Source: Bacillus sp. SA1-12 (GTDB lineage: Bacteria > Bacillota > Bacilli > Bacillales > Bacillaceae). Taken from it: a stretch of 64,000 nt of DNA. The position numbers and the translations under genes are program-made. The notes below the pieces were generated by a model. That model was not told the DNA's origin, did not search any database, and saw only the letters and a program-made list of their open reading frames with translations. Shown here in pieces: positions 33,149-42,064 of the stretch. Numbering within the stretch: position 1 is the stretch's first letter; every line of letters starts with the position of its first letter. The stretch spans positions 1 to 64,000 of the forward strand of contig NZ_LATZ01000133.1 in the NCBI RefSeq assembly GCF_000981385.1, written 5' to 3'.

Positions 33149-33676
33149 ATGATTTATCCATATAAAGATAAAACACCAAAAATAGCAGATTCCGCTTTTA
33201 TTGCCGATTATGTCACAATTACTGGAGATGTCGTAATTGGTGATGAATCAAGTATCTGGTTCCAAACGGTCATTCGCGGTGATGTGGCTCCTACAATCAT
33301 TGGCTGCAAAGTCAATATTCAAGATCTTTGCTGTCTTCATCAAAGTCCAAATAAACCTCTCATCATAGAAGATGAAGTTACTATTGGACATAGTGTGGTA
33401 CTACATAGTTCAATTATTCGCAAAAAAGCGCTAATCGGAATGGGTTCCATCATTTTAGATGGAACTGAAATTGGTGAAGGAGCATTTATTGGTGCAGGAA
33501 GTCTGGTTCCTCCCGGAAAAAAAATCCCTCCTCATTCACTTGCTCTAGGCAGACCTGCGAAAGTCGTGAGAACACTAACTTCTGAAGATATAAAAGACAT
33601 GGAAAGAATCAGACTGGAGTACGTTGAGAAGGGCCAATATTATAAATCCATCCAGCATCCATCGTCTCAGAGATGA
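33149..33676 (+). CDS. ytoA: Gamma carbonic anhydrase-like hexapeptide-repeat protein
   Basis: A 175-residue left-handed beta-helix protein. The three metal-binding histidines of the gamma-carbonic anhydrase family are present (His64, His81, His86 in CLHQ and IGHSVVLHS). Hexapeptide repeats run from about residue 12 to 140, with a C-terminal helix. Carbonic anhydrase activity of YtoA-type proteins is not established. AGAAAGGG precedes the ATG. Divergent from ytpA. Confidence 0.87.
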   Translation: MIYPYKDKTPKIADSAFIADYVTITGDVVIGDESSIWFQTVIRGDVAPTIIGCKVNIQDLCCLHQSPNKPLIIEDEVTIGHSVVLHSSIIRKKALIGMGSIILDGTEIGEGAFIGAGSLVPPGKKIPPHSLALGRPAKVVRTLTSEDIKDMERIRLEYVEKGQYYKSIQHPSSQR

Positions 33677-33999
33677 TTCCATCCCATTTTTTTGCATATA
33701 TTAGTAAAGGCTGGAATCGGCGAAAGGTCGATTCCAAAGCTTTACTCACAAATACTTCCTCTTTTTCCTTAATACATGTTAAACATGCCACAAACTCCTG
33801 ACTAACAACCCAAACATCCACTTATTATCGTTACAATTATCCATATTATATGCAAACGCCATAAAGCCATTAGTTAAATGTATCGAAACCATTAAAAGTT
33901 TGAAAAATTTGTGAAGGAATTTTTTACAATTTCTTATTATTAACTAAATATTTCTCACTTAAAATATAGAAAAGGGGTAAATAAAGGAGCGTCTAAAAG
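33677..33999. other. Gene-free region with a long hairpin
   Basis: About 320 bp. Positions 33703-33746 form a long imperfect stem: AGTAAAG and TGGAATCG pair with CGATTCCA and CTTTACT around an 9-nt loop. No T run follows on the plus strand. No other feature recognised. Confidence 0.5.
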
Positions 34000-34554
34000 A
34001 TGAAAACAAAGCTTTTGACAAACATGTATGATTTTGAATGCAGGCTTTTTCGAAGTGTGAATCGTCATTTCGATCAAAAGTTCCTTAATTTTTATTTCCG
34101 CACGATTACCTTTCTTGGGGGTGCGGTTGCAACAATTGCAGTAAGTCTGTTTTTAATCTTTTTTACAAGAGGCCAGTTTCAAGCAACAAGCTTAGCAAGT
34201 GCAGTTTCACTGCTCATAAGCCACCTTCCAGTTGCAATTGTAAAAAAACTGTATCCGCGTAAACGGCCGTACCTGGCACTCTTAGAAACAAAAGTAGCTG
34301 AAAATCCATTAAAGGATCATTCCTTCCCATCAGGTCACACTACAGCTATTTTTTCTGTCATTATCCCGTTTATATTATTTATGCCGCAGCTTTCAATCGT
34401 CCTACTTCCACTTGCGATCAGCGTCGGCCTTTCAAGAATGTATTTAGGATTACATTATCCTTCTGATGTATTAGCCGGCTGCTTACTTGGAAGTTCCTCA
34501 GGATGTTTAAGCTATTTTTTTATAAGTGAAGCGATTTTTGCCAGAATAGGCTAG
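34000..34554 (+). CDS. PAP2-family membrane phosphatase
   Basis: A 184-residue integral membrane phosphatase with the three PAP2 motifs: KLYPRKRP (about 83-90), FPSGHT (109-114) and SR-X5-H-X3-D (Ser145, Arg146, His152, Asp156). Family members dephosphorylate lipid phosphates such as phosphatidylglycerol phosphate or undecaprenyl diphosphate; the exact substrate is not evident. AAGGAG lies upstream of ATG. It precedes a glycosyltransferase gene by about 105 bp on the same strand, suggesting envelope lipid work. Confidence 0.85.
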   Translation: MKTKLLTNMYDFECRLFRSVNRHFDQKFLNFYFRTITFLGGAVATIAVSLFLIFFTRGQFQATSLASAVSLLISHLPVAIVKKLYPRKRPYLALLETKVAENPLKDHSFPSGHTTAIFSVIIPFILFMPQLSIVLLPLAISVGLSRMYLGLHYPSDVLAGCLLGSSSGCLSYFFISEAIFARIG

Positions 34555-34659
34555 ATTTACATGCCTTTTTTGGACGAAATAATTTGACGGTTAATTATCA
34601 AATTATCTTCATATTGTTAACTAGACACCTTTCACTTTTTGGTAATTGGGGGGATTTTG

Positions 34660-35802
34660 ATGAGAATAGCTATTTTCACTGACACATTTGCACCTGATGT
34701 TAATGGAGTGGCACGAACATTAAAACGATTCACAGATTACCTTGAGAAAAATGGTATTGAGTTTAGAGTGTTTGCACCTGTGAGTACGAATGAAAGCTTA
34801 TTCTCCAGTCATATTCATCGTTTCGCAAGTCTGCCATTCTTTTTATACCCTGAATGCCGATTGGCTTTGCCCAATATGCTGCAAGTAAAGGCTGAGCTGC
34901 AACGATTTAAACCTGACCTTATTCATGTTGCAACTCCTTTTAATATAGGTCTTTGCGGCTTGCACTATGCAAAAAAATTAAACATACCAATTGTGGGATC
35001 CTATCACACAGATTTTGATCAATATTTAGAATATTACGACCTTCAATTTCTCTCTAAATTTTTATGGAAGTATATGCATTGGTTTCATAAACCACTAAAA
35101 AAAATATTTGTTCCATCAAATGAAACGATGGAGCAATTAAAGCGAAAAGGCTTTTCAAATATTCGGATCTGGGGGAGAGGGGTTGATTGCAGCCTTTTCC
35201 ATCCAAGATATTCAAAAAAACAAATTCGTGAGGAATATGGAATTAAAGAAAAATTCATTTTCTCTTACGTTGGTCGTCTTGCGCCTGAAAAAGATATTGA
35301 AACCTTGATGACGATTTCTTTGCAGTTGCCAGATGAAGTAAAAAATCAGGTACATTGGCTAATCGTCGGAGATGGCCCTTCAAAAGAAGAAATGGTAAAA
35401 AGGGCACCTGTAAACATGACATTTGCTGGTTATTTAAGTGGTGAAAACCTTGCAAAAATCTATGCAAGCTCTGATCTTTTTATCTTCCCTTCACCTACTG
35501 AAACATTTGGAAATGTAGTGCTTGAGGCGTTAGCAGCTGGAACACCAGTTATTGCAGCCAATTCAGGGGGAGTAAAAAATATTATCAAACATGAGGCAAC
35601 CGGCTATCTATGTGACCCCAAAAATGCAGATCAATTTATTCAAGCTATTATTCATTTATTAAATCATCATGCTCTGCGCCTTAAAATGGGTGACGCAGCA
35701 CGTAGCTATGCCTTGTCACAAACATGGGAGCAAATCTTCGACGGCCTAATAAAGGAATACGAAGATGCTCTTATTGAAAAGAATCAAATACGTTATGCTT
35801 AG
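34660..35802 (+). CDS. Glycosyltransferase family 4 (MgtA/mannosyltransferase-like)
   Basis: A 380-residue GT-B glycosyltransferase. The N-terminal half starts MRIAIFTDTFAPDVNGVARTLKRF, typical of glycolipid mannosyl/glucosyltransferases with the conserved GV loop; the C-terminal half carries SYVGRLAPEKD and the donor motif FPSPTETFGNVVLEALAAGTPV (EX7E) near residue 285. No signal peptide; likely membrane-associated from the cytoplasm. Start at 34660 is set by GGGGGGA 6 nt upstream. Acceptor unknown; a membrane diacylglycerol or phosphatidylinositol-type lipid is plausible. Confidence 0.85.
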   Translation: MRIAIFTDTFAPDVNGVARTLKRFTDYLEKNGIEFRVFAPVSTNESLFSSHIHRFASLPFFLYPECRLALPNMLQVKAELQRFKPDLIHVATPFNIGLCGLHYAKKLNIPIVGSYHTDFDQYLEYYDLQFLSKFLWKYMHWFHKPLKKIFVPSNETMEQLKRKGFSNIRIWGRGVDCSLFHPRYSKKQIREEYGIKEKFIFSYVGRLAPEKDIETLMTISLQLPDEVKNQVHWLIVGDGPSKEEMVKRAPVNMTFAGYLSGENLAKIYASSDLFIFPSPTETFGNVVLEALAAGTPVIAANSGGVKNIIKHEATGYLCDPKNADQFIQAIIHLLNHHALRLKMGDAARSYALSQTWEQIFDGLIKEYEDALIEKNQIRYA

Positions 35803-35962
35803 GAAAAGCACAAGGCGAATTGGAATAGAAGATGCCTGGAGGCAGTTAATAACGATGGCCGCCTAATCCTTTATTGCACTTGCACATCCGTTGCATAGCT
35901 CATGGGGGTTGGAGCTGGATAGAATAACTAAGTAAAAATAATATATTTTCATATCATTTTTT
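35803..35962. other. Intergenic stretch with possible decayed repeat
   Basis: No gene recognised in the 306 bp between the glycosyltransferase and DUF2087 genes. It contains TTGGAATAGAAG, also found near 61415, and GGCAGTTAA, also found near 24273 and 62262, which hints at a degenerate dispersed repeat. Confidence 0.3.
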
Positions 35963-36000
35963 AAAAGGTTTAGCTCCCTTTCAAAGGGACTAAACCTTTT
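35963..36000 (+). terminator. Terminator-like hairpin
   Basis: AAAGGTTTAG/CTAAACCTTT with inner CCCTTT/AAAGGG pairing, followed by TTTTTC. Probably ends the glycosyltransferase transcript. Confidence 0.8.
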
Positions 36001-36109
36001 TCTATTTTAAGATCCATTGACAATAAATAGATATTTTAATAATATGTTTATAAATAAATAAACAAAATTCACTTTTGTTTACATTAGTTAAAAAAGGAAG
36101 GTTTTTATT

Positions 36110-36865
36110 TTGGAAATTTCAGAAGTGTTCTGGAACTCATCAATCGAAGAATTAAAAAGAGGATTTGTAGAAGAATCTGATTCCTATCTTTGCCTCTTAT
36201 GTGGTGAAAAAATTCAAAAAGGAATTATTTATCCTTTTGAAGGTACCCTTTATGAAGCAGAAAAATTTATGAAGATTCATATCGAAACTACTCATATTTC
36301 TGTATTTGATTATTTAATAGGACTAGATAAAAAGCTTACTGGTCTAACCGATCATCAGAATCAACTTCTTCGCCTTTTTTACCAAGGAAAAAGCGATAAG
36401 GAGGTTCAAATGGAGATGGATATCGGCAGTGCTTCTACCATTCGAAACCACCGATTTGCTTTAAAGGAAAAGGAACGTCAAGCAAAAACCTTTCTGGTAT
36501 TAATGGAATTACTGAAAGAACAGGATAAACATGCACCTGCATTCTTACCTCTGCACAAAACTGCCAAAATGGTCGACGATCGATACAATATTACCTTGGA
36601 GGAGCAGCAGGAAATAGTAAAGAAATTCTTCCCTGAAGGTCAAAATGGAGGTTTAAAAGCTTTTCCGCCAAAGGAAAAGCAAAGATTAGTTATTCTAAGG
36701 GAAATTGCAAAGCGAATTGAAGGCGAGAAAACGTATGATGAAAAGGAATTAAATCAACTTTTAAGTACTGTATATGGTGATTATGTGATGATAAGGAGAT
36801 ATTTAATTGAATATGGATTTTTAGCCCGAAAACCTGACGGCAGCCAATACTGGTTAAAAAAATAA
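36110..36865 (+). CDS. DUF2087 protein with zinc-finger-like N-terminus and LuxR-type HTH
   Basis: A 251-residue protein of three parts. Residues 28-62 contain C-X2-C-X25-H-X4-H (CLLC...HIETTH), a possible zinc site. Residues 77-110 (LTDHQNQLLRLFYQGKSDKEV, then the STIRNHRF recognition helix) look like a LuxR-type helix-turn-helix. Residues 185-251 (FPPKEKQRLVILREIAKRI and RRYLIEYGFLARKPDGSQYW) are the DUF2087 domain. TTG start with AGGAAGG 8 nt upstream. A GIY-YIG gene follows 24 bp later, so the two form an operon. Role unknown; a DNA-binding regulator is likely. Confidence 0.75.
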   Translation: MEISEVFWNSSIEELKRGFVEESDSYLCLLCGEKIQKGIIYPFEGTLYEAEKFMKIHIETTHISVFDYLIGLDKKLTGLTDHQNQLLRLFYQGKSDKEVQMEMDIGSASTIRNHRFALKEKERQAKTFLVLMELLKEQDKHAPAFLPLHKTAKMVDDRYNITLEEQQEIVKKFFPEGQNGGLKAFPPKEKQRLVILREIAKRIEGEKTYDEKELNQLLSTVYGDYVMIRRYLIEYGFLARKPDGSQYWLKK

Positions 36866-36889
36866 AGGATAAAAGGAAGTGAGTAACAA

Positions 36890-37231
36890 TTGGAACGTAA
36901 AAAAGAGTTGAAACAATATTATAAAGAAATGCCAATTGAAGCAGGAGTTTACCAAATTAAAAACAATAAAAATCAAAAAGTTTTTATTGGCAGTACAAGG
37001 AATCTTAAAACACTAAATGGGATCAAATTCACGCTGGAAAACGGCGGTCATATGAACAAGGAGTTACAAAGTGATTGGAACCACTATGGAAAAGATGCTT
37101 TTACCTTTGATATTTTAGAGGTTCTTAAAAAGAAAGATCATGAATATTTTAACGAAAAAGAGGAGCTCGGTAACCTTCATCAAAAATGGTTTGATCATAT
37201 CCAGCCATATGGGGAACGAGGTTATAACTAA
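36890..37231 (+). CDS. GIY-YIG nuclease-domain protein
   Basis: A 113-residue stand-alone GIY-YIG domain. The family motif appears as GVYQIKNNKNQKVFIGST, so the second motif is FIG rather than YIG; the conserved Arg (STRNLKTL) and Glu (DILEVL) are visible. Loss of the YIG tyrosine may alter catalysis, although F occurs in some families. TTG start with AAGGAAG about 10 nt upstream. It is the second gene of a pair with the DUF2087 protein and ends at a strong terminator. Confidence 0.78.
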   Translation: MERKKELKQYYKEMPIEAGVYQIKNNKNQKVFIGSTRNLKTLNGIKFTLENGGHMNKELQSDWNHYGKDAFTFDILEVLKKKDHEYFNEKEELGNLHQKWFDHIQPYGERGYN

Positions 37232-37261
37232 ACATTAAACAGCAATCATAATGAATCTTAA

Positions 37262-37289
37262 AAGCGGCTCACACTATTGCAAGCCGCTT
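37262..37289 (+). terminator. Terminator of the DUF2087/GIY-YIG pair
   Basis: Perfect 8-bp stem AAGCGGCT/AGCCGCTT, loop of 12, then TTTCTTAC. Confidence 0.7.
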
Positions 37290-37309
37290 TCTTACTTTAT
37301 ATGAATCAT

Positions 37310-37835
37310 TCATTTTTTTAATGAATAGTGTAAAGCATCACCTAACTTGATTATTAGTTGTGATGATTGTGCAGAAATCTCTTCAGTAGATGCTGTCGTT
37401 TCTTCCGCAACCGCTGAAATATTTTGGATTGAATCTAACATAATATAAGTATGTTCAGAAACATTTTCAATCTCTTTATTTAATTTGGATATACACCTGC
37501 AATTATGTTGGATATAGAAGCAAAATTTTGATTAAAATCGTCCTCTGTTCCCCGTACACTTTGATTTAACCATTAGATATGCCTATCATTTGTGCCATGA
37601 TCAGAACCGTTGATTCTGTTTCCTTTTCAATATTTTGAATCATCGTTTGAATTTGGGATGTTGTCTGATTCGTATCTTCTGCAAGTTTTCTTACCTCATC
37701 TGCCACTACTGCAAATCCTTTTCCAAGCTCACCAGCTCTTGCAGCTTTTTTAATACTTGCATTTAAGGGCCAATAGATTTGTCTGTTTAGAAATCTGATC
37801 AAGCATTTTGAAAAATTAATGGAGGTTAGCAACAA
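37310..37835 (-). pseudogene. Fragment of a methyl-accepting chemotaxis protein
   Basis: Only the signalling domain survives, broken by frameshifts. 37566-37835 encodes LNASIKKAARAGELGKGFAV and VADEVRKLAEDTNQTTSQIQ, the chemoreceptor hairpin core with an inserted Lys. In another frame near 37310-37440 the end reads ISAVAEETTASTEEISAQSS and then stops. Sensor domain, membrane segments and HAMP region are missing, so this is a dead receptor gene. Confidence 0.85.
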
Positions 37836-37907
37836 AAAAGCACACAGGAAAGAAGTTGATTCTCTTCTTATACCTAAGTACCTGTTTGAAGATACTCTTT
37901 TGAAAAG

Positions 37908-38738
37908 CTAACTAAGATAGGATGGCCTTTTCAAAGAGCACTTTCCAGCCTCTTCCTGTAAATTTGGGGCATAATGGCTTAATTTCTTTATAAAATAACA
38001 AGTTTCAGGAAAATGATGTTCCAGGAATCGTAAGGTCGTCTTATTTAGAAGTTTATTTTCTTTATATTTAATCACCATTTTATGGATAAGTCTGCTCATT
38101 TCCAGTGTTGTTCTTCCAACATCATTCGCAAATTCTCTTTGGCGAGCAAACCCTGGCTCTTTGAATCGTAAATAACCTTTAAGGTGGTGATTTTGCACAA
38201 TAAATATCTGATATTTATTAATAAATGCCTCTGCTTGACTAGAGGCAGTGATTTCGATGGGATCAAGCAAATTTTGAAATAATACAGCATGCCCCAGCTG
38301 ATCCTCCAGCCACAGATCCATAAGCTCAACTAAAGGTAAAGGGACTGCCTCTTTCCCTTGAATCAAATAACTTAGAAAACGTAAGTATTCTTGATTTTCA
38401 GCCAATGTTCCATTTAAGTAGGTTGGTGACAAATTGAGATTCACTTTATTATCGATCCTAAGAGCTTGCAACTTTCCTTCAAATTCGAAATACCCCTTAG
38501 CTATAGGCCAAGCGTTGTTAGAAAAATGGATCATTGCTTGATCAGTATGATTCGATGAACGCGGAATCGTTTTTAGCATGGAAATGAGTTCACCGAACAA
38601 TTGAATATATTGCTGTGATATTTTAACATATTCAACCTCACTGACAGAAAGATGATCTCTTACAAAATAGGCATGATCTTGTAAAACTTCTAACCAAAAT
38701 AAATGCTCATCCCACACTGGTATTAAATTATTTGTCAA
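37908..38738 (-). CDS. DUF2935 family protein
   Basis: A 276-residue protein of the DUF2935 family, with two repeated helical halves. The first half begins PVWDEHLFWLEVLQDHAYFVRDHL and a second WLEDQLGHAVLFQNLL block resembles it, each with conserved Glu/His that bind metal in related structures. The biological role is unknown; it is common in Bacillus and Clostridium. A TTG at 38738 with GGGAGGGA 7 nt upstream is preferred over an upstream start. It lies alone next to the dead chemoreceptor. Confidence 0.8.
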   Translation of the reverse strand: MTNNLIPVWDEHLFWLEVLQDHAYFVRDHLSVSEVEYVKISQQYIQLFGELISMLKTIPRSSNHTDQAMIHFSNNAWPIAKGYFEFEGKLQALRIDNKVNLNLSPTYLNGTLAENQEYLRFLSYLIQGKEAVPLPLVELMDLWLEDQLGHAVLFQNLLDPIEITASSQAEAFINKYQIFIVQNHHLKGYLRFKEPGFARQREFANDVGRTTLEMSRLIHKMVIKYKENKLLNKTTLRFLEHHFPETCYFIKKLSHYAPNLQEEAGKCSLKRPSYLS

Positions 38739-39019
38739 AAATCTTCCCTCCCTCTCTTTCTTATATATTAACAAGAGAGGGAAAAAAGAAATGCTGTACG
38801 AAAATAATTAAAATGAGGCACAGTATTCTTGTAGAAGCGAGATTCTTTATCTAAACCGCCACATCCTTCCTCGTCGTATTTCTTCGGGTAGTAATCTATC
38901 TTTATTGTTACAATTGCAATTTAAGTGGGGGCTTTACAGCTTGGTAAGATGATAAATAAATACATAACTTTACAATAATAAGAAAAGATAAATTTATATA
39001 CATTAAAAGGATGTCGAAT

Positions 39020-39493
39020 ATGAAAAAAAATAAGATATACATTGTGTTAATGACCATTTTACCTTGGCTTTCTGTACCTTTATTAGGTGTAAAAACATGT
39101 AAAAGATTTCTTCCAGGGGCATTATTTATGTGCTTATATCTTATTATAGAAGGATCGATAGCAGAGAAAAGAAAATGGTGGTATTTTCCAACAAAAGTAA
39201 AACCAAATGTTCTGGCTGAATTCCCGTTAATCTTTGGTCCTTTTCTAGTGGGAGCTCTTTGGATCACAAAATACACGTTTGGAAAGTTTTATTTGTATGT
39301 CATTTTAAATATTGTGGTTGATTCCTTTTTTACCTATTTTGTCATTAATTGGTTCAAAAAAATTGGCTATGTCACTTTAGTGAGATTATCCAGGCTGCAA
39401 TTATCAATATTATTTTTAGTGAAATCCTTTGTAATGTACGGATTTCAATATCTATATGAAAAGTATTTGACTCGGCATCAATCTCATCAATAA
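39020..39493 (+). CDS. Small multi-pass membrane protein, unknown
   Basis: A 157-residue protein with four or five predicted membrane segments (YIVLMTILPWLSVPLLGV, FLPGALFMCLYLIIEG, FPLIFGPFLVGALWI, LYVILNIVVDSFFTYFV) and a basic C-terminus. I do not recognise a family with certainty. The ATG at 39020 has AAAAGGA at suitable distance; an ATG three codons earlier overlaps that site. Monocistronic, with a shared terminator downstream. Confidence 0.65.
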   Translation: MKKNKIYIVLMTILPWLSVPLLGVKTCKRFLPGALFMCLYLIIEGSIAEKRKWWYFPTKVKPNVLAEFPLIFGPFLVGALWITKYTFGKFYLYVILNIVVDSFFTYFVINWFKKIGYVTLVRLSRLQLSILFLVKSFVMYGFQYLYEKYLTRHQSHQ

Positions 39494-39514
39494 TCTTTGT
39501 TTACTACAAAAAAA

Positions 39515-39543
39515 GAGCATAGCTAATTATAGTAGCTATGCTC
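39515..39543. terminator. Bidirectional terminator
   Basis: Perfect 10-bp stem GAGCATAGCT/AGCTATGCTC; strong T run on the minus strand, weaker on the plus, between convergent genes. Confidence 0.85.
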
Positions 39544-39563
39544 CTTATTATTCAAAAGCTGCT

Positions 39564-40322
39564 TTATTTAACCTCTATTAAAGCTTCCTTATGAGAATGA
39601 ATCTCTCCTTTTTCAACATGAATAACGATATGATAACTGCCGGCAGCTTCAAATTGGTACGATGAGGTGTACATTCCTTTTGTGGCTGTTTCTTCTGCAT
39701 CGATATAATGATGCTTTTCTTCTCCTTCCTTCCAGATTTCAAATCTAACCGTAGCTTTAGTAAAGGCTTGGTCCTCCATATTCACTGTTGTTTGTAATGG
39801 GATGTTTTCCTTTGCTTTCACATTCGTTAATTCCTCTAGTTGAATGGTTACATCATCATGATGGTGATCAGCTTCTGTTTCCTGATGATTCTGATGTTCG
39901 TCCTCTGTTGACTTTAATGAAGTACCTTCTCCTACCTGAATTTCTTTTACAGGCATGGTGTGATAGTCTTTTACATCTGTATGGGCAATCACTTGATAGG
40001 CCCCATCCTCTTTAAATAAATACTCAGCTGTATATGTACCAGTATCAGCCAACTTTGCATCAACTTTTTCTGATTCATCCCCTAGTTTTATTTCAAAGGT
40101 CACCTTTGCATCATCTACTAAATCTTCTCCATAATAAACAGTTGCAGTGATAGGAGTTGTTTCATTTTTATTAACATGCTCTTTTACCTGAATTTCCACT
40201 TTCGGTGCTTTCACTTCCTCATCAGCGGTTTGCTGGTGTGCTCCATGTGTCTCAGATTCCTGACAACCGCTTATGATTAGAACACAGATCATACAGGTAA
40301 TAATGAAAATGACATTTTTCAA
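39564..40322 (-). CDS. ytkA: Lipoprotein with two YtkA-like domains
   Basis: A 252-residue lipoprotein. The signal peptide ends in the lipobox ISGC (Cys near 19). Two beta-sandwich YtkA-like repeats follow: VEIQVKEHVNKNETTPITATVYYG (about 40-130) and VTIQLEELTNVKAKENIPLQ (about 160-250), joined by a His/Glu-rich linker (HQNHQETEADHHHDD). B. subtilis YtkA has a single such domain. The His-rich linker hints at metal binding, perhaps copper, but that is inference. A TTG start at 40322 is set by GGAGG 8 nt upstream. Confidence 0.78.
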   Translation of the reverse strand: MKNVIFIITCMICVLIISGCQESETHGAHQQTADEEVKAPKVEIQVKEHVNKNETTPITATVYYGEDLVDDAKVTFEIKLGDESEKVDAKLADTGTYTAEYLFKEDGAYQVIAHTDVKDYHTMPVKEIQVGEGTSLKSTEDEHQNHQETEADHHHDDVTIQLEELTNVKAKENIPLQTTVNMEDQAFTKATVRFEIWKEGEEKHHYIDAEETATKGMYTSSYQFEAAGSYHIVIHVEKGEIHSHKEALIEVK

Positions 40323-40481
40323 TTTATAGACCTCCAAAAGTTCTCTTTTAATAAGATATACCATAAATGTAACCTCATGAAGATGTATACGTCTACTTCT
40401 TCATCATTTATTCACATTTTGATGATAAAGTATCCCATTAATTTAAAATTCATCATAAAGAAGTACTAGTTGAATGACAAA

Positions 40482-40557
40482 AGGGTCTGATTCCCACACG
40501 GACATACAGAACTTTCATTAAAGCTCTATATAACCTGTTGTTAAGGAATCAGACCCT
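40482..40557. repeat. AGGGTCTGATTCC inverted-repeat element
   Basis: Perfect 13-bp arms AGGGTCTGATTCC (40482-40494) and GGAATCAGACCCT (40545-40557) around a 50-bp spacer, between ytkA and metK. Related to the GGGTCAGA element at 3157. Confidence 0.75.
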
Positions 40558-40580
40558 GCCTAACAGCATTTTAGCTCAAA

Positions 40581-41780
40581 TTATTGATTTAGCGCTTCTT
40601 TGCTTAACGCTTCAGCTTTGTCTGTTCTTTCCCAAGGAAGGTCTAAATCATGACGGCCAAAGTGTCCATATGCTGCAGTTTGCTTGTAAATTGGACGGCG
40701 AAGATCAAGCATTTTGATAATACCAGCTGGACGTAGATCAAAGTTGTTACGGACAACCTCAACTAAAACATCTTCTGATACTTTGCCCGTACCAAATGTA
40801 TCAATAGAAATTGAAACAGGCTGTGCTACACCAATTGCGTAAGCCAATTGCACTTCACATTTATCAGCTAAACCAGAAGAAACAATGTTTTTCGCAACAT
40901 AGCGGGCAGCATATGCAGCAGAACGGTCAACCTTTGTTGCGTCCTTACCAGAGAATGCTCCGCCACCATGACGAGCGTAACCGCCGTAAGTGTCAACGAT
41001 AATTTTGCGCCCAGTTAAACCGGCATCCCCTTGCGGTCCGCCAATAACGAAACGACCTGTTGGATTAATGAAATACTTTGTATTTTCATCAATTAATTCT
41101 GCAGGAACAACTGGCTTAATAACATGTTCCTTAATATTGCGTTGAATTTGCTCCAATGAAATTTCCGGATGATGTTGTGTTGAGATGACGATTGTATCAA
41201 TGCGAACTGGTTTATCATTTTCATCATATTCAACAGTTACCTGTGTTTTACCATCAGGACGCAAATATGGAAGGATATCCTCCTTACGTACCTCTGTTAA
41301 TCGACGGGATAATTTATGCGCCAATGAAATCGGAAGAGGCATTAACTCTTTCGTTTCATTACAAGCAAAACCAAACATTAATCCTTGGTCTCCAGCTCCG
41401 ATAGCTTCAATTTCTTCATCCGTCATTTGCCCTTCGCGAGCTTCGAGAGCTTGGTTTACACCCATTGCAATATCAGGGGATTGCTCATCAATTGACGTTA
41501 ATACAGCACATGTTTCAGCATCAAATCCATACTTAGCACGAGTATAGCCAATTCCTTTGATTGTTTCACGAACAATTTTTGGGATATCCACGTAGGTGCT
41601 TGTTGTAATTTCTCCAGCTACTAACACTAGTCCTGTTGTAACAGACGTTTCACACGCTACACGTGCATTTGGATCCTTTTCAATAATAGCATCAAGGATT
41701 GAATCTGAAATTTGGTCACAAATCTTGTCTGGATGGCCTTCTGTTACAGACTCAGAAGTAAAAAGACGTTTTTTAGTCAT
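40581..41780 (-). CDS. metK: S-adenosylmethionine synthetase
   Basis: A 399-residue enzyme making S-adenosylmethionine from methionine and ATP. The signatures EGHPDKICDQISD (residues 15-27), GAGDQGLMFG and GGGAFSGKD are intact, and length is normal. Expression is controlled by the SAM-I riboswitch about 240 nt upstream. The best ribosome site, GAGGAGG, lies about 12 nt from the ATG, slightly far. Divergent from pckA, as in B. subtilis. Confidence 0.97.
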   Translation of the reverse strand: MTKKRLFTSESVTEGHPDKICDQISDSILDAIIEKDPNARVACETSVTTGLVLVAGEITTSTYVDIPKIVRETIKGIGYTRAKYGFDAETCAVLTSIDEQSPDIAMGVNQALEAREGQMTDEEIEAIGAGDQGLMFGFACNETKELMPLPISLAHKLSRRLTEVRKEDILPYLRPDGKTQVTVEYDENDKPVRIDTIVISTQHHPEISLEQIQRNIKEHVIKPVVPAELIDENTKYFINPTGRFVIGGPQGDAGLTGRKIIVDTYGGYARHGGGAFSGKDATKVDRSAAYAARYVAKNIVSSGLADKCEVQLAYAIGVAQPVSISIDTFGTGKVSEDVLVEVVRNNFDLRPAGIIKMLDLRRPIYKQTAAYGHFGRHDLDLPWERTDKAEALSKEALNQ

Positions 41781-42017
41781 AATTTAAAGCTGCCTCCTCA
41801 TATTCGTTTACATTCTTTTTGATCCGGAACTCTTCCCAAAGTCTAATTACAATTGAAAAACATGGAATCTTTGCTTAATATTGGAGCAGTTCCAGTTTTT
41901 CTAGTAAAAAGAATCACGTTGGCATGTTTTGTGAACAGAAGTAGTATGTACCTTTACCACATGCATTCCAAGTAAAAACTCTAATGAAGAAGATACTCTT
42001 TTTTTCTGTTATCAAAA

Positions 42018-42043
42018 AAACCTTTCCTCATGAGGAAAGGTTT
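42018..42043 (-). terminator. Riboswitch-controlled terminator of the metK leader
   Basis: Perfect palindrome AAACCTTTCCTCA/TGAGGAAAGGTTT followed by a T run on the minus strand, directly after the SAM-I aptamer. Confidence 0.9.
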
Positions 42044-42064
42044 GTAATCGTTCATAGCCTTTCG

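Noticed and set aside
33609..33821. 70-codon minus-strand frame with a CLTC stretch
   Set aside because: No good ribosome site, overlaps the ytoA 3' end and mostly translates the long hairpin at 33703-33746.
38820..38930. Protein-like minus-strand frame including YYPKKYDEEGCGGLDKES
   Set aside because: Open for about 45 codons but lacks a start codon and ribosome site; could be a gene remnant, but no family recognised.
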